Source: Acephala macrosclerotiorum (lineage: Eukaryota > Ascomycota > Leotiomycetes > Helotiales > Mollisiaceae). Taken from it: a DNA stretch of 64,000 nucleotides. Made by a program: the position numbers and the translations under genes. The stretch is taken from the NCBI GenBank assembly GCA_014904845.1, contig MU119247.1, forward strand, positions 1-64,000, in the 5' to 3' direction. Shown here piece after piece: positions 35,371 through 47,269 of the stretch. Numbering within the stretch: position 1 is the first letter of the stretch; every line of letters begins with the position of its first letter. Under the pieces are notes generated by a model. It made no database searches and was not told where the DNA came from. It saw only the letters and a list, made by a program, of their open reading frames with translations.

Positions 35371-36736
35371 AAGCAAACTCATAGCTTATATTCCAAAACG
35401 AAAGATAAATAAATAGCAAGTAATAGGTTGCAAAATTAAAGGTCCCTATCACGTGACTTTACTATCTTCTTTCACTTCAGGTTGTCGGACAGTGACAAAT
35501 CTCGTTGAACTGGTAGGTGAGATATCGAGTGGTTTACTAAACTCCGTTGAAAGTCTAAGCGTCTTTCTCTTTTTTGTTTATCATTGTCACCTGAATCGTT
35601 CTTGGTGGAATTTGACCAAAGACTACCAAAGCGCCCGATGCTCGAATGCTGCGGCTATTCCGGCGGTGAATGACGAGACCACATCCAATGCTTCAACGTT
35701 ACGATATACAATACCAAAGAATTCTTAAATAATTATATACAAGTCTGTCTCATCTACAAGTTCATCCAATGTATTTCTCCCATTTGTCTGAACTCTTCTG
35801 TCATCGCAAGACCAGAAACACACTTCGCAAGCATTGCCCAGAGCCCTAGACTCTTACGATATGAAGTAGGTGGAAACTTGTTTCGCACTACTACAAGAAT
35901 CTGGTCACTGATATCTGAGCTCCAAGACAAAGTTTTCTTGCTAGAAGAGAATGTGAAGGAGGACTTGAAGAGATGATGCTCGAAATTCCTTACATGCCGC
36001 TTGCCCAACTAGGCATCTGGTGATCCATTTTGTTCATCGTCCTAGCACCTGTGGTTCTGGTCACGTTAATAGCATACATTGAATATTAACGACTGGAATG
36101 CAACATCCGCTGGGTCGAGAATTTGCGAAAGATCACTCACCCGAATGGAAGCTGTTGCTATGGAACTTGTCTGAGAGACTGTGACGAGAGCGAAGAGAGA
36201 CTCAAGAGAGATGTTGCTGTTAGAGAAAACTCTGGGAAATTGTTTAAGGACACCCTGTTGGATAATGAGGAACCTGAAGGCGGGGCAAGGATACGAAAAC
36301 ATGGTGGGAAGCTTGCCTTATACTTGGACGCAATGGAAGACTGCTTATAGAAGACATCAACTTCTTCATCGCCATTGAACTTTCATCGGACTCCATTCCG
36401 GCAAGGATTCGAGAACTGGTGATAAATTCCGATCATGAGCGCTGGAGGAATTCCCGAACCGAGACACCCCTTTCCATTTAAGCGAGCAAAACTCCGCGGC
36501 CCCACTTTCCCTCTTCATTTGGTCAACATATCCCGAAGGCTTCACTTTCAGACTCAGCAATCTCGGATCAACGTGGTTCCATATGACATTCATTCATGCA
36601 GCATAACCAGTTAGCTTCAATTCCAACATTCGAGCACACACTTCCGTCATAACTGGAGACTCTCGTATGCATCCCTTCCACCCTTCAACGGATCATCACC
36701 TAAGATTGTATCATTCTCATTTTCTACCTCTTCCAA
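35371..36736. other. unassigned stretch, possible decayed minus-strand coding
   Basis: Minus-strand pieces at 36593-36366, 36302-36066 and 36008-35754 read as protein-like segments, but no family was recognised and no splice pattern joins them. Treat as unannotated. Confidence 0.3.
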
Positions 36737-37720
36737 TTACCATTCATCATCAATCATCTCCAAAAGCGCACTAACAAGTATCGCAATCAATTTTGGACCT
36801 CCTCTCATTCTCGATGGGCACTGTGACATGGAGTGAGTCCTCGTTCCATCCCGCATATCCACCTTCCTCCTAAACGGTATGTACTCTGCTGTTTCTGAAA
36901 TATCAAGTCCTTCGCCGCCCTCTTTTACTAATCTCTTAGGCCTGAACTTCAACGGATCAGGCTCCCACTTCTCACTCGTCCTTTGCATTCTCTCAGTATC
37001 AACCGTCTTCTCGCAGGACATACATTCTCCTATTCGGCGGGTACAGTCTCAAAGTCTCTGCAATTATCATCTGAACATCCAATCTGTCATCATTAACTTT
37101 GTGCCAACACTCCGTCAACGCTTGGAAGAAGCCCCTGAAAAACTTCAACCAACCAACTCGATGTATAGGACAACTTCGAAACCTCACTTCAACCAAACAT
37201 CTCAATTCGCCGCGCTACAGCTTTTAATATGCGGGAATGAGGATATTGGGGAGATTTCGTTGAGGTAAGTAGCTTCTATACCAAGGGAACGTGGGCTCGA
37301 GATTCATCATAAGCATTTCGCGATCTCGCATAAGACTGCTCCAGCGAGCGGGAAAGTACGTTGCGCAGAAGACCCTCCATGGAGAGTTCGAATCGTACCA
37401 GAGAGTGTTGATCTTTTCGGAAATGAGTTCTACTTCGTTATCATTTAGACGTCCGTCTTCGTTGAACCAGCGTGCGACGTGGAGGAAGAAGATTGTTAGG
37501 ACGGTGCGGAAGGTGATTGGTTGGATGAGTTGGGAGAGTGGGATTGTCTTGGAGTGGAGGAGAACTCGGTGACACCCTACTACAATGTGCGTTGAAGCCC
37601 CAGACATCCAGATCTCGAGTCCATTTCTGCCTTAAGTAGCGCTCTACTGTACTTGCCAGCCTTGCCAGCTTTACATCAAGTTTGTCCCTGCTGCGCACCA
37701 CGAATGATGCATGATGTGGC
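36737..37720 (-). pseudogene. cytochrome P450 relic
   Basis: On the minus strand the pieces follow P450 order. VERYLRQKWTRDLDVWGF comes first. PLSQLIQPITFRTVLTIFF and LNDNEVELISEKINTLWYDS follow, in the I-helix-upstream region. The K-helix motif is in MIIAETLRLYPPNRRMYV (ExxR: ETLR). The PERF-like segment is WEPDPLKFRPKRL, and EYIPF begins the haem region. Then comes the post-Cys helix, CPSRMRGGPKLIAILVSALL. The expected PFGxGxRxCxG block is disrupted between EYIPF and CPSRM. Several frame changes and stops separate the pieces, and the N-terminal membrane anchor was not found. P450s oxidise small lipophilic substrates; here the gene is dead. Confidence 0.65.
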
Positions 37721-37791
37721 GGTGTCATGGTGTCACAGAAAGTTCCTGGCAAGTAGAATGGATTGTATTTACGGAAAAGATATGAATTCAA

Positions 37792-38286
37792 CGATTTGTT
37801 TCCTAGAAGTTTTGATCAATTTCTGCTGCGCATCCAGCTCCTGGGGTTTTGCAAACTGCACCAAAGCTCGATAAGTGCAAGGGGGGTGACCCACGTAACT
37901 AAGTGTTCCTTGAATGTTCTTCAAGCATTGTGCCTTCCACCAGTCCAAAGAGGGAAATTTATACTCTGTAAAAAGCTGTGGTAACTTCTGGTTGATCAAT
38001 GCGATACAACTTTTCAGTCTTCTAGCCTTGCTTCGACTTTATCATAACGCTGCCAAGCGAGACGAAAATGTCACATTTGCCACGCCTCCGCCAATGACTG
38101 TACTTGGTGAGTGAATGTGAGCTCAAGGAATTCCTTGAAGAGTTGGGTGATTAAGAACGCTGATTTTATATCTAGCTGAACTATAGTACAGCCAACCTCA
38201 AACGATTTCGCTGATCTGGCCAAGACAATGCCCAGCATTCATTTTACACACCGAGGTAGTTTCCGTCAAGCCCAATGCCAACATAC
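37792..38286. other. intergenic, no gene seen
   Basis: 3' flank of the following minus-strand gene. Only chance-looking frames. Confidence 0.4.
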
Positions 38287-39928
38287 TTAATCATCGATAC
38301 GTTTCTTACACGAATCCTCAGGGTATGACAACGACAAGTCGGACATCCATGCCAAATTCAACTGCGCTTGAAGCTCCGAAATCATCAAGAAAGGCCGTTT
38401 CAGCGTCGGACCGTTGAGCGTGACAACCGGTTGATTCTTTGAAAGCTCCCCATCATTATCCACTTCCTCTCCCTCTTCATTTTCAAGCCCCTCTTCATCT
38501 TCGCTTTCTGATTCTCCTCGAGACTTAAACAGCGATAAGCTCGTTAACTTCTCAACAATCGACCAGCCAATCGACAAGCAAATAGACCAGCAAGTCGACC
38601 ATAAGCTCCTAGGAGTTTCAAAAACTTCAGGCGCCTCAGGAATTTCAGGTGCTGTGGGTAGCCTGTCGACACTACTAGGGTGTAGAAAGTGGACGTTGAA
38701 AAAGACGGTCTTCTGCTTGTCCCAATGACCGAGGGCAATTGGGTCTTTCACGATAGTTTGCCGAATCAATCCACCGCTAGGTGACCCCATTTCAAAAGTC
38801 TCGACAGGTCTTTTCTGCTTGAGAATAACAGGTGCGGCGTATTCCCCTGCTCTTATGGCTCTTCTTTTGGTCTGCTTCTTGACTCGCTGCTCGTCGGCGT
38901 AGTTTGGCACTGGGTCTTTGCGATACATGAAGAGATAATCGCCCACAAAGTCTTTATCACGAGAGCTACCCTCAAAAAACTTGTCTCTTCGAACTCCACA
39001 ATGGATCAGACAGTCATCTATGTTACTTGTTAGCATAGCGTTTATTCCAATAGCGGCATGAACCGTACCCTCAAGTAGCTCCTTGGCGTTAAATTTTATA
39101 ATTTGGTGACCAACTGGAATGCGATCCTCACCTTGAAGGATCGACTTAATCGCATTGGCAGTCGTAAGGGAAGGTCGGACATGTTTGTATTCGATATATG
39201 GAAGCGATTTCTTCTTTGTCGGTGCCCTAATGATTCTGATAGGGAACTTTACCGCCTTGACAGGCATGACTTCAAATTGGAGACTGGACATGGAGTCATC
39301 GGCAGAGAATTCAAGGGAACTTGAGCTGAGCTGTATAACTTTGCCACATCCAGACACAATTCCTTCAAGGCGTTCTTGGAGTTTCGTCACCACATAATCT
39401 TGCAGGTTATCCTGCCCTTCATACCACTTAATTCTGCTAGCTGTATCGTCTGGACTGGGTGCCTTTCCAGACACAGCGTTGACGCCACCAGCAAAGATCT
39501 TCAAGGCAAAATCGTGAGGTCCATCAAAAGTGATCTGAATATATTCTCCTTCTGTGTTCAGATGGTCAGTCTTCAGGTACTGTGTCGTACGCCCCTCTTT
39601 GAAACTCCCGCCGAATGAAGTACATTAAAATAGGGCTGTGTATTTACTGACCTTTCATCGGGATGAAAACGCCACCATTGGCAACAATATGGCTCGCGAA
39701 ACCACCTCCGCATTTGTCAACTGGATATATAGGTGCAAAACCAAGAGGTACAGGCAACGCTTCAGCCTGGTCAACGTCCGGAACCCGGGAAAGGCGCTGG
39801 AATTGAATGTCGAGGTAAGCCCGCCCAGCTCCTGGGACCGAGACCCGAATTGTTTCATACGCGGGCGCATATTCGCAGGCATTGATCAAAGTGACGTGAA
39901 GTTTTGATCTTGGGGGTGTGGAAGCCAT
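38287..39928 (-). CDS. conserved fungal protein of unknown function (532 aa)
   Basis: Exons (minus) 39928-39648 and 39604-38287, using donor GTAAAT, give an exact 532-residue frame that begins MASTPPRSKLHVTLINACEY. Exon 2 shows EGEYIQITFDGPHDFALKIF, FAGGVNAVSG, QDYVV and a later EVMPVKAVKFPIRII. The order (xGGVNAxSG, QDYVV followed by a GIxxxxGxVxQ-like stretch) resembles an ascomycete family of unknown function that I know only as hypothetical proteins. Near residues 400-420 there is a Trp/Ser-rich hydrophobic stretch (LWSTCWSICLSIGWSI), perhaps membrane-associated, followed by a strongly acidic run (ESESEDEEGLENEEGEE). Open and well-spliced, so probably functional. Confidence 0.7.
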
Positions 39929-41877
39929 GTCGATTAGTGTCGATCGATGTCGAGCCTGGGAAATTCTGCGGCAAAGGTGGTATTGAGGATTCTAAGATGC
40001 TCGGCTTTGCCTACTTTCGGACGAGGAGTTCGGGAATTGAGAAAGAGCGTTATCGAGAAAGTTTCTAGTGAACGAAGTATCCTTGCCGGAAGCGATAGAA
40101 TAAAGCTCGATAGATATGCCGTGCTGTGTTCCGCAAATGTGTGTTGAGAAATGATGATTGATGAAGTGAAAGGAGGCTAAAGGAAGAACAGAATTGGGAA
40201 AACTGGAAGCAAACAAACCAACAAAGAAGGAGCAAGTATAACGTAAAATTAAGCAAGAGCGGCAGGCACTCAATGTTTCGGACGAGGTGAGTTCCTTCCT
40301 CTTCAGGAGCTTTGACTGAGTACGTGACCGTGTGATCACTTCGTCATGTCTTGAGCATGAAAGGTTCTGTCGAAGTCAGAGGCACCTCTCCATGCTGCGA
40401 ATATCTTTGAACTTTGTTCAAAATCTTGGGAATGTCTCTGAGACAAGATAGTCGAGAAATATGCCGCTGTGCTCTCTAACTGAAACGAAGTTCACTGACA
40501 ACACCTGGACTAGAAACTTTTAAAAAGTATGACTTTATGGACTAAAATCGTGAAATGTGAAATTTATGCAAGAGAAAAACGTAAGAGATCTTCCACTCTA
40601 AGAAGGATACGGTGCACACCCCAGGATGGGACATCGGGGCACCTTATGCACCTTCGATTCGGCAACTGACTACTGCAGCAACAACACGACGCGTCGTAAC
40701 TCAACAAATTCGGAGGTGAATGCCAGCAAACCGAATTCTAAGCGCTTATGAACCTTGAGGATCAACTTGATGGCAGAATCATGGTTGGGAGCGTATGGTG
40801 CTGATCTTTCGTAGGATTTTGGTGTTGCCACCTTCGATTCTTCCATCGCACTCGGCTGACCATCCCACTACCAACACTTGGCTCTCAACCACGAATGCAA
40901 GGGTCAAACCTAGTGTTGGACTCTATTATTAACTGTTAACTACTGGTTTGAAATATATCTGGGATGCCCTTCCTCAAAGTGGTACTTCTTACCCACTGTA
41001 ACCTTGATACTTGCACTACTTTATATTCTTGTCCTCTCCCTATGAAAAGAAACTTTCTTCTCCTTTTCTTCTCCTTTGGCTTCCTTTCACAGGGGGAGGA
41101 CGAGAATATAAGGTGTTATAGGTATTAAGGATGTAGTGGATGAGAAGTGCTACTTTTGGAAGGTAGAGTAGGCGTTGAGGGAAGGAATACTGAAAAGGTG
41201 TTGGGTGGGGTGCGAGCTTTTGGGAAGGAACATGCTGCACTTCCGAGCTCTCGCAAATTTGATGATGTTAATGAACTCAACAAGAGAAAACTCCCAAAAC
41301 TCAGGAGGAAACGCAGCAGAAGCGAAATATTACTTGAATCAACATGAATGATGTGGAGAGGAGTTGATCGAGTAGTGAAGCAGAAAAGGAGGCAGAAGCG
41401 AAAACGTATTCCATATCTTCTCTGAGAGCCACTTTGCATAGCTCAACACAAATAAGCCACAATGGCGCCTTGTTGAAGCTGATTTTCAAGACTGCGCTTG
41501 TCCTCATACCAAATGGACATCTCCTCGTCTTGCAACGGACTATCACAGCTCTGCACCTGGTACGTGACTCTCATCACTTCGACATTTCTTCACCACCAAA
41601 ACGTCGCCAGTCTTCGAAAGCTGTCTTGTGAAACATCATCAGATAAAAATATATCTAAACAAGAAAAACTCGCGGAAAAGTATGATATGAGACCGCCAAG
41701 AACTATCTCGTTCTGCATGACCAGCTGAGACAAACTTCAGCCACATAATCGAATCCGAAAAGCTTCACGACCACCACAATGCATGACTCAAAATCGAGGA
41801 CATAAAGTATCTCTTTTACTTTCAGATCATCGAGGAGCTCGATCACCTAACTTGCTGATCTCCGCAACGAAAGCAGA
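39929..41877. other. intergenic, no convincing gene
   Basis: About 1.9 kb. Frames at 39992-40339 (-), 41125-41439 (-) and 41301-41546 (-) lack family resemblance. No repeats or RNA genes noticed. Confidence 0.4.
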
Positions 41878-43101
41878 ATGACAGACAAGCACACCCTTCG
41901 CTTCAGTAACCCACCACAGTCCTCCTCGCCACATGTCAACGTCAATCTTCCAGAAAACATAACACGACACTTCAAACCAACACCAAATGGGACCCTTGAA
42001 TTAATTTCAGCTGGACCGTCTCCATCGACCTCAAACTCGCGGCCACGGAAGAAAACCCTTTTCCGTACATCAAAAACCATGTGACTCTGCCTCTGCTACC
42101 ATCTCTTCTTGTTCTTCCTCCCCCTTGTCTCCCTCTTCTTCCCCTTCTCCCACCATCTTCTCAAGATTCAAAGCATCCAGCAACACACAAATGAATCAAA
42201 GCTAACAACCTCCAAGAACACGGCGGGTTCGGCTCCGCCTTCGTCTTCCTCCCTTTCATCTCCTACTTCTCCTCCCACTCCTATCCCTGCTACGCCCTCT
42301 CCCTCTGCGGCCACGGTGCCTCATACTCCCCCTCATTCCTCTCCCTCGTCTACCTAACCACCAAGCACACCACGACCTCCGACCTCTCATCCAGGATCGC
42401 CTTCATCCGTTCCCACGAATCTCAATTCCGGAACCAACCCCTCGAAGACTCAGACCTCGTCCTCGTCAAACATTCAGCAGGCGGTGGTCTAGCACAATAT
42501 TACCTCAGCCAAGCAATGGGCAAAATAAGAGCGTTGGTATTGCTAGCGAGTTGTCCGAATTTTGGAGGGTGGGGTGTTTATCTCAATTGAGCGAGATTGG
42601 ATCTTCGGTTTTTGGTGAGGTATGTGTGGCAGTTTTTCCATCCTAGGAGTCCGTTGAGTAGTACGGAGTTAGTGAAGGGTGCGTTCTTTCCAGAGGGGAA
42701 GGGGGTGGAAAAGGTGAGGCAGTTTGAGAATTTGATGCCGGAGGTTGAGAGTTTGGCTTGGCCGGCGGGGATGTTGTTTAGGTTTGTGGATTTGAGGAGG
42801 TGGTGAGGAATATCGTAGGATGGGGGGCTGAGGGTGATGAGGAGAAGGGGGAGGGGATGGGGATCAGGGTGTTGATTGTTGCGGGGGGAGAGGATAAGTT
42901 GATGGGTGTGGAGTTGATTAGGAGGATGGCGGGGGAGTATAGGGTTGAGGCTGGGAAGATGTTGAAAGGTGAGGCAGGGGAAGAAACAGGAGTGGGTTTG
43001 TGGTTATTGAGGGGAGTGGACATCATATTCAGAATGATATTCAGTGGGCGCGTTGTGCGGGGAGATTTTGGCGTTCTTGGACCAGCTTTGAAGACGGCTG
43101 A
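41878..43101 (+). pseudogene. alpha/beta-hydrolase fold gene, inactivated
   Basis: Exon 1 (41878-42064) ends KKTLF. An intron with branch-point GCTAAC (42201) and acceptor at 42215-42216 joins exon 2 at 42217, giving HGGFGSAFVFLPFISYFSSH and YPCYALSLCGHGAS. The nucleophile region reads LVLVKHSAGGGLAQYYL (family: VGHSxGG). Then come VLLASCPNFGGWGVYLN, an in-frame TGA at 42588-42590 where the family has Trp, HPRSPLSSTELVKGAFF, a frame change near 42795, NIVGWG, RVLIVAGGEDKLMG (acid region), and a second frame change before GHHIQNDIQW (catalytic His region). The order matches the fungal AB-hydrolase family, but one nonsense codon and two frameshifts inactivate it. GC-rich and not RIP-like. Confidence 0.75.
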
Positions 43102-43653
43102 TTTCGAATAGGAATGACAGGCAGGCATAAGCTACCGGTAGCGTGCACCTTGTAAAGTACTAGCCATCTCTCCACTCATCATCTTATGTTGGCATTAATA
43201 ACAATGAAACTTAATTTGAATGTCAGTCAAGAAGACACGGGCGTTATGTTTGTAGATGCAAACTTGGATGCATTACGCCAGAACCAACAATCATGATAAG
43301 CTAAACTGCGCACTCGAGATGCCCCGATCCAGGACCGACAACAAAAACCTTGTTTTACGTGCCCAGTTGTTGCGACCTTGGATGGGACATTTAGATCCTT
43401 GCCACCGATGATGCATCAGGTCGCGCACGCCTTCAGCTCTCCGGGGCTGCCTCTGACCACACTAGCCACAGGCCTGGGAATTATCTCAATAGATAAACCC
43501 AATCGGCAAATGAATCTTCCTCGTCTCAACCCTCGGACTCCCAGGCGACGATATCCGGTTGACCACCGCAGCGCCCGAGGCCATAGCTACCGCCGCCACA
43601 TCGGCGGCAGCAGATGTAGGTCTCGGACGATTACCCGAGACCGACTATGGTTG
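43102..43653. other. intergenic, no gene seen
   Basis: A 3'-to-3' space between the hydrolase pseudogene and the Zn(II)2Cys6 gene. A plus frame at 43378-43734 overlaps the end of the latter and is probably a shadow. Confidence 0.45.
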
Positions 43654-46096
43654 CTAGAACGGCTCGCGTTGAATCTCTATATTAAACAAAGCTTCAAACT
43701 GTTCCAACGTGCTATAGTCGATATCAAAATCTAGGGACCCGAAGTTGGATTGCCACTGTGAGGGCAGCTGGCTGAGACCGTCTGTTGCGATCATTGGTTG
43801 GTTTTGGTAAGTCATGGAGGTTTGAAGATTTTGGAATTGTTCGTTCGGGGTTTGGGCATTGTAGGATGTGGGAGATGCTTTTCGTTTTGCGAAGGGTGAG
43901 GCATTAGAGTTGTTGGATTCATCACCTGAGGATGAGTCACCGGCTTTCTTCTGAAGCATGTCGCGAAGTTTTTGCAGGCCGCGAGTCGCAATGGTGCTAT
44001 CGTCCCGACTGCTTTCGAGGATTCGGAAGCACTCAACGATCTCTTCCTTTCGTTCTTTCGCCCGCGGCTCGTCTTTGTTGTAGCAGTAGTCCATCACCAA
44101 GATGACGGTTGAGACAAAGACGTGGTGATTGACGGACCAGATTTTGATGGATGCAAGGTCTTGGATTTGAGTGGTCATCTTCTTCCCGATCTCGATGACG
44201 GTTCGTGCAGATCGTAAACAGACCATTCTGCTGTATGCGTATCGCGGGTCTTGCGCGCCACGAATGAGGTACGGACGGTGAAGGCGGGACAGACGGGTAT
44301 GAATACCGAAGTGTGCCATGTTTCGCGCCATCGAGCGCTGCTTGCCGAGTCGTGCGAGCTTTTGGCCCATTTTATCATCGTTTGGTGGATAGCTGGGAGA
44401 ATTGTGCTTGACGACATCAAATTTCTTGTCGAAGTCTGCGAGCAAAGCATTGAGCTTTTTGTCGAAGTCGAGGACGAGTTCGAATGGTAGTTCATCCATG
44501 TCTGATCCTGCTTCCCATGCTTTATCCACCAATTCGCGAAACACAGTTGCAAATTTGACCCGGAATATGAAGTATGTCATGTCTGTTGCGAACTCGAAGG
44601 GCTGTGCATAGTCGCCACGAGCGGTGATGCCGGTATCGTCGACGTTAGTGGGAAGGTCGACATTCATCTGCCTTGGGTGAATCATGTAAGTGCCGCATTG
44701 CGCACCACTCATGAACGACAATAGCCTGGCAAGGGTCAGCGATATTCGCGAAGAACGGAAGGAGGAGCATTTCATACCAGTCTGTCGATGCAAGATGCCA
44801 CCAAATCCTCCTCTTCACTTCAACGTCAACCCAATCAACCTCCGTGTTTTGCCGACGAGCCTTGTTCGTAGGGGTATCAATCTTGTGCAATCCCATCGCG
44901 CGCGCCGCATGCATCGAAGTCGAAGCAAGCGTCCTCAGCGTGGCAATGGCACCAATGTTGGGCATTAGATGTTGTGATATGAGTATTAAGCTCTGCAGTG
45001 CTTCTACGCTGGGAACCGAGAGACAATTGGAAGCTGCCAAGGCATGTTGTGCAAGTGAGACCCATCGATACGAGAACTTTTTTGCTTCAGTGTGAGGAAA
45101 ATATAACTTCGATTGAGGGGAAGAGAAGTAGGCACTAAGAGCGAAGATGGTAGAGACGATAGCGATGTGTCCATATTCTGGTAGTTGATTTTGTTCCATG
45201 TGATCGTATATCGTGTCGAAAATGTTCTGAACAGTCGGGACATGAATGATCTGATAGATCCAATTGACGTGATCGATGTAGTAATCGAGGAGATTTTGCC
45301 CCTCAATTCGAGGAGGAAATATGTTTGGCAGACTCTCGGTAAACGTAGGGGGATCTCGTGGTCTAGTGAGGGCAAAGATGAAAGTGCCAAAGCTTTCAGC
45401 AACCTTTGCATCGGATGACAAGGTTTCCTGCTCAGTCAGCATCGCGATACAGCGCGGAAGGACAACGTCAAGATTTCACATACTTCGGACGTCGTTGGAG
45501 CGTGCTCATAAGCATCTGTTTCGATGAAGGAAAGTGTTCTAGAAAGCTCATGGTCCCCACGGGGCTCATCCTTGGTCGTAAGCGCTGCAGAAGTTAGAAC
45601 GGATTTGACCGAACGGTTGGCAATTATTACCGGGATCTGGCTGACGTCTATTCACGCTGAGAGTATTAATGTCAGCAGTTGACTTGGATATCAACAGCTC
45701 TTCCAGTTTCTTAATGCGGTTGTTCAATTCGTCGATGCTTTGACTGTCAGACCTTGGTAAGCGGCCGCTCAGGGGTCTCAGCAGTGAGCGGAACATACCT
45801 TGATGCGCCACTGGGTTGTGCAAGACCACCACCCTCGAAGGACTTTGGGCCTTGGCTGGGCTCTGAAAGACATCAACAACCTTTCAAAAGTACGGAGTCG
45901 CCGATATCTTACCTCCTGCTTCACTTGCTGCTGACGAGCATTCGAGTTTCCTTGCTTTGCAGTTCGAGCAAGGCGCTCCACGATCACACTTTAGCTTCTT
46001 TTTGCGACAAAACAAACACGACACAGGTTCTTGGCGTCGAGGAACCTTTTCTCTGCCATTATCTGGCTCATATGCGGCTTCAGAAGAGCGCTTCAT
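43654..46096 (-). CDS. Zn(II)2Cys6 fungal transcription factor (730 aa)
   Basis: Exons (minus) 46096-45913, 45862-45799, 45752-45631, 45584-45484, 45427-44778 and 44725-43654 give an exact 730-residue protein. The DNA-binding cluster is C-x2-C-x6-C-x5-C-x2-C-x6-C: CLFCRKKKLKCD, then CSNCKARKLEC (about 27-53). A short coiled coil follows (SIDELNNRIKKLEELLIS), as in dimeric members. The middle region (about 180-430) matches the fungal_trans domain, with LLDYYIDHVNWIYQIIHVPT, VKRRIWWHLASTDW and GTYMIHPRQMNVDLP. The C-terminal quarter is polar and acidic, a likely activation region. It lies divergently from an MFS-transporter pseudogene and next to hydrolase and P450 relics, so a local cluster regulator is plausible. 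No stops or frame breaks. Confidence 0.88.
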
Positions 46097-46741
46097 GTTG
46101 CGTTGGCAGACATCAGCCTGGATACGATGCTATGGCTGTAATATGTGAAGAGAATTTGGCTCGAATTCGATGTTCCAACAGGTTTCTCGGAATCTCCATG
46201 GCAGAATGCCAGACCCACTTTCTAAGGAAGTATGGCAGCCTAAGGCACATAGTCGCGTATCTGTTGACGGAATTGGCTTCTGAATTGTCCGTTTCATCTG
46301 CTTAAAACCTCCAGGAAAATGGAGAAGAAATATTCAGATAATATCACGGACTTCCAAACGGGTTTCTTTCGAGTGCAATCATGTTGCAGCAACGAGAGAT
46401 CTAGGTTCTGTCACGTGGAGTGACTTTAACTCATGGTCTGTGCGCGCTAGCGTTTATTTCCGCCGTCCATTCGCTTCCTCTCTTCCTCCTACAAAAATGC
46501 TCCGCTCCACTCTCGTCCTCAACGACGCCATAGAGGCTCCGCTCAAGCTCAAGGCTCCAGGCCAACCAAGTTTATTGTCCATGCGAGCCAATAACATTGT
46601 GAATCGTAACTGCGCATCCCTCAGGCGATTTAAGTCGGCGGGTAAAAATAGAAGTTCCAAGTAGACTTCAATCAATCATGTTTCGGTCATTTATATGTAC
46701 AGTATCCTCGAGCCTCGCCAGTGTTTCATCTTTTCTCTGCA
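46097..46741. other. divergent intergenic region upstream of the Zn(II)2Cys6 gene
   Basis: Presumed promoter of the regulator and of the plus-strand locus to the right. CACGTG-like sequence (TCACGTGGAG) is present near 46411. Small frames at 46440-46675 on both strands have no family resemblance. Confidence 0.4.
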
Positions 46742-47224
46742 TCACTTTCTTTGCCAGTTGTTATTATGCCGTACACAGCGTCACGTACGCAGACGGATAC
46801 TGCATTTTCTACTCTCTCAGATGCTGCTTTTTATTCCCAGCTTGTTCAGAAATTCTATTCATCACCAGAACCGAGTTTCTTTGCAAGACCTGTTCGGGAT
46901 CGGTATGGACAGCTAATCAGGGCGTTCTGGGGTCAAGATCGAGATTCAATACATGGCGGATTTGATCGAGATTTCTTCGGCCCTCCAGCTCGAGCATACC
47001 ATGGCTAATCTGACCGGGAGTACTATGCTCAGGTTGTGGATGACTTCCACAACCAGCTCGATCGAGCATTCTACACAGAGTCGAGAGAATCACTCACTGA
47101 CATGGAAGATGCTCGTCCCCAGGAAAGAAGGGTCGATCCCTATGGTGATAAGAAAATTATGCCATATGAATCGTCGGAAAATCTCGTCAGGAAACCAATA
47201 CCGTCATCGAATGGCGAATTCACG
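46742..47224 (+). pseudogene. unidentified decayed coding segment upstream of MFS relic
   Basis: A plus frame from about 46766 reads MPYTASRTQTDTAFSTLSDA and on through FYSSPEPSFFARPVRDRYG to RAYHG. It then meets an in-frame TAA near 47006 and continues as SDREYYAQVVDDFHNQLDRA and SLTDMEDARPQERRVDPYGD. It ends GEFT just before a GTACGT donor at 47223. The sequence is polar and coding-like. It may be the cytosolic N-terminus of the transporter that follows or a separate gene. I do not recognise it. Confidence 0.35.
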
Positions 47225-47269
47225 TACGTCTATCCCACATGTCTAGTTCCACTGTTAATGCCTCTGCAG

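Noticed and set aside
42778..43128. 116-codon minus-strand frame rich in Pro and Ser
   Set aside because: A shadow of the G-rich coding strand of the hydrolase pseudogene.
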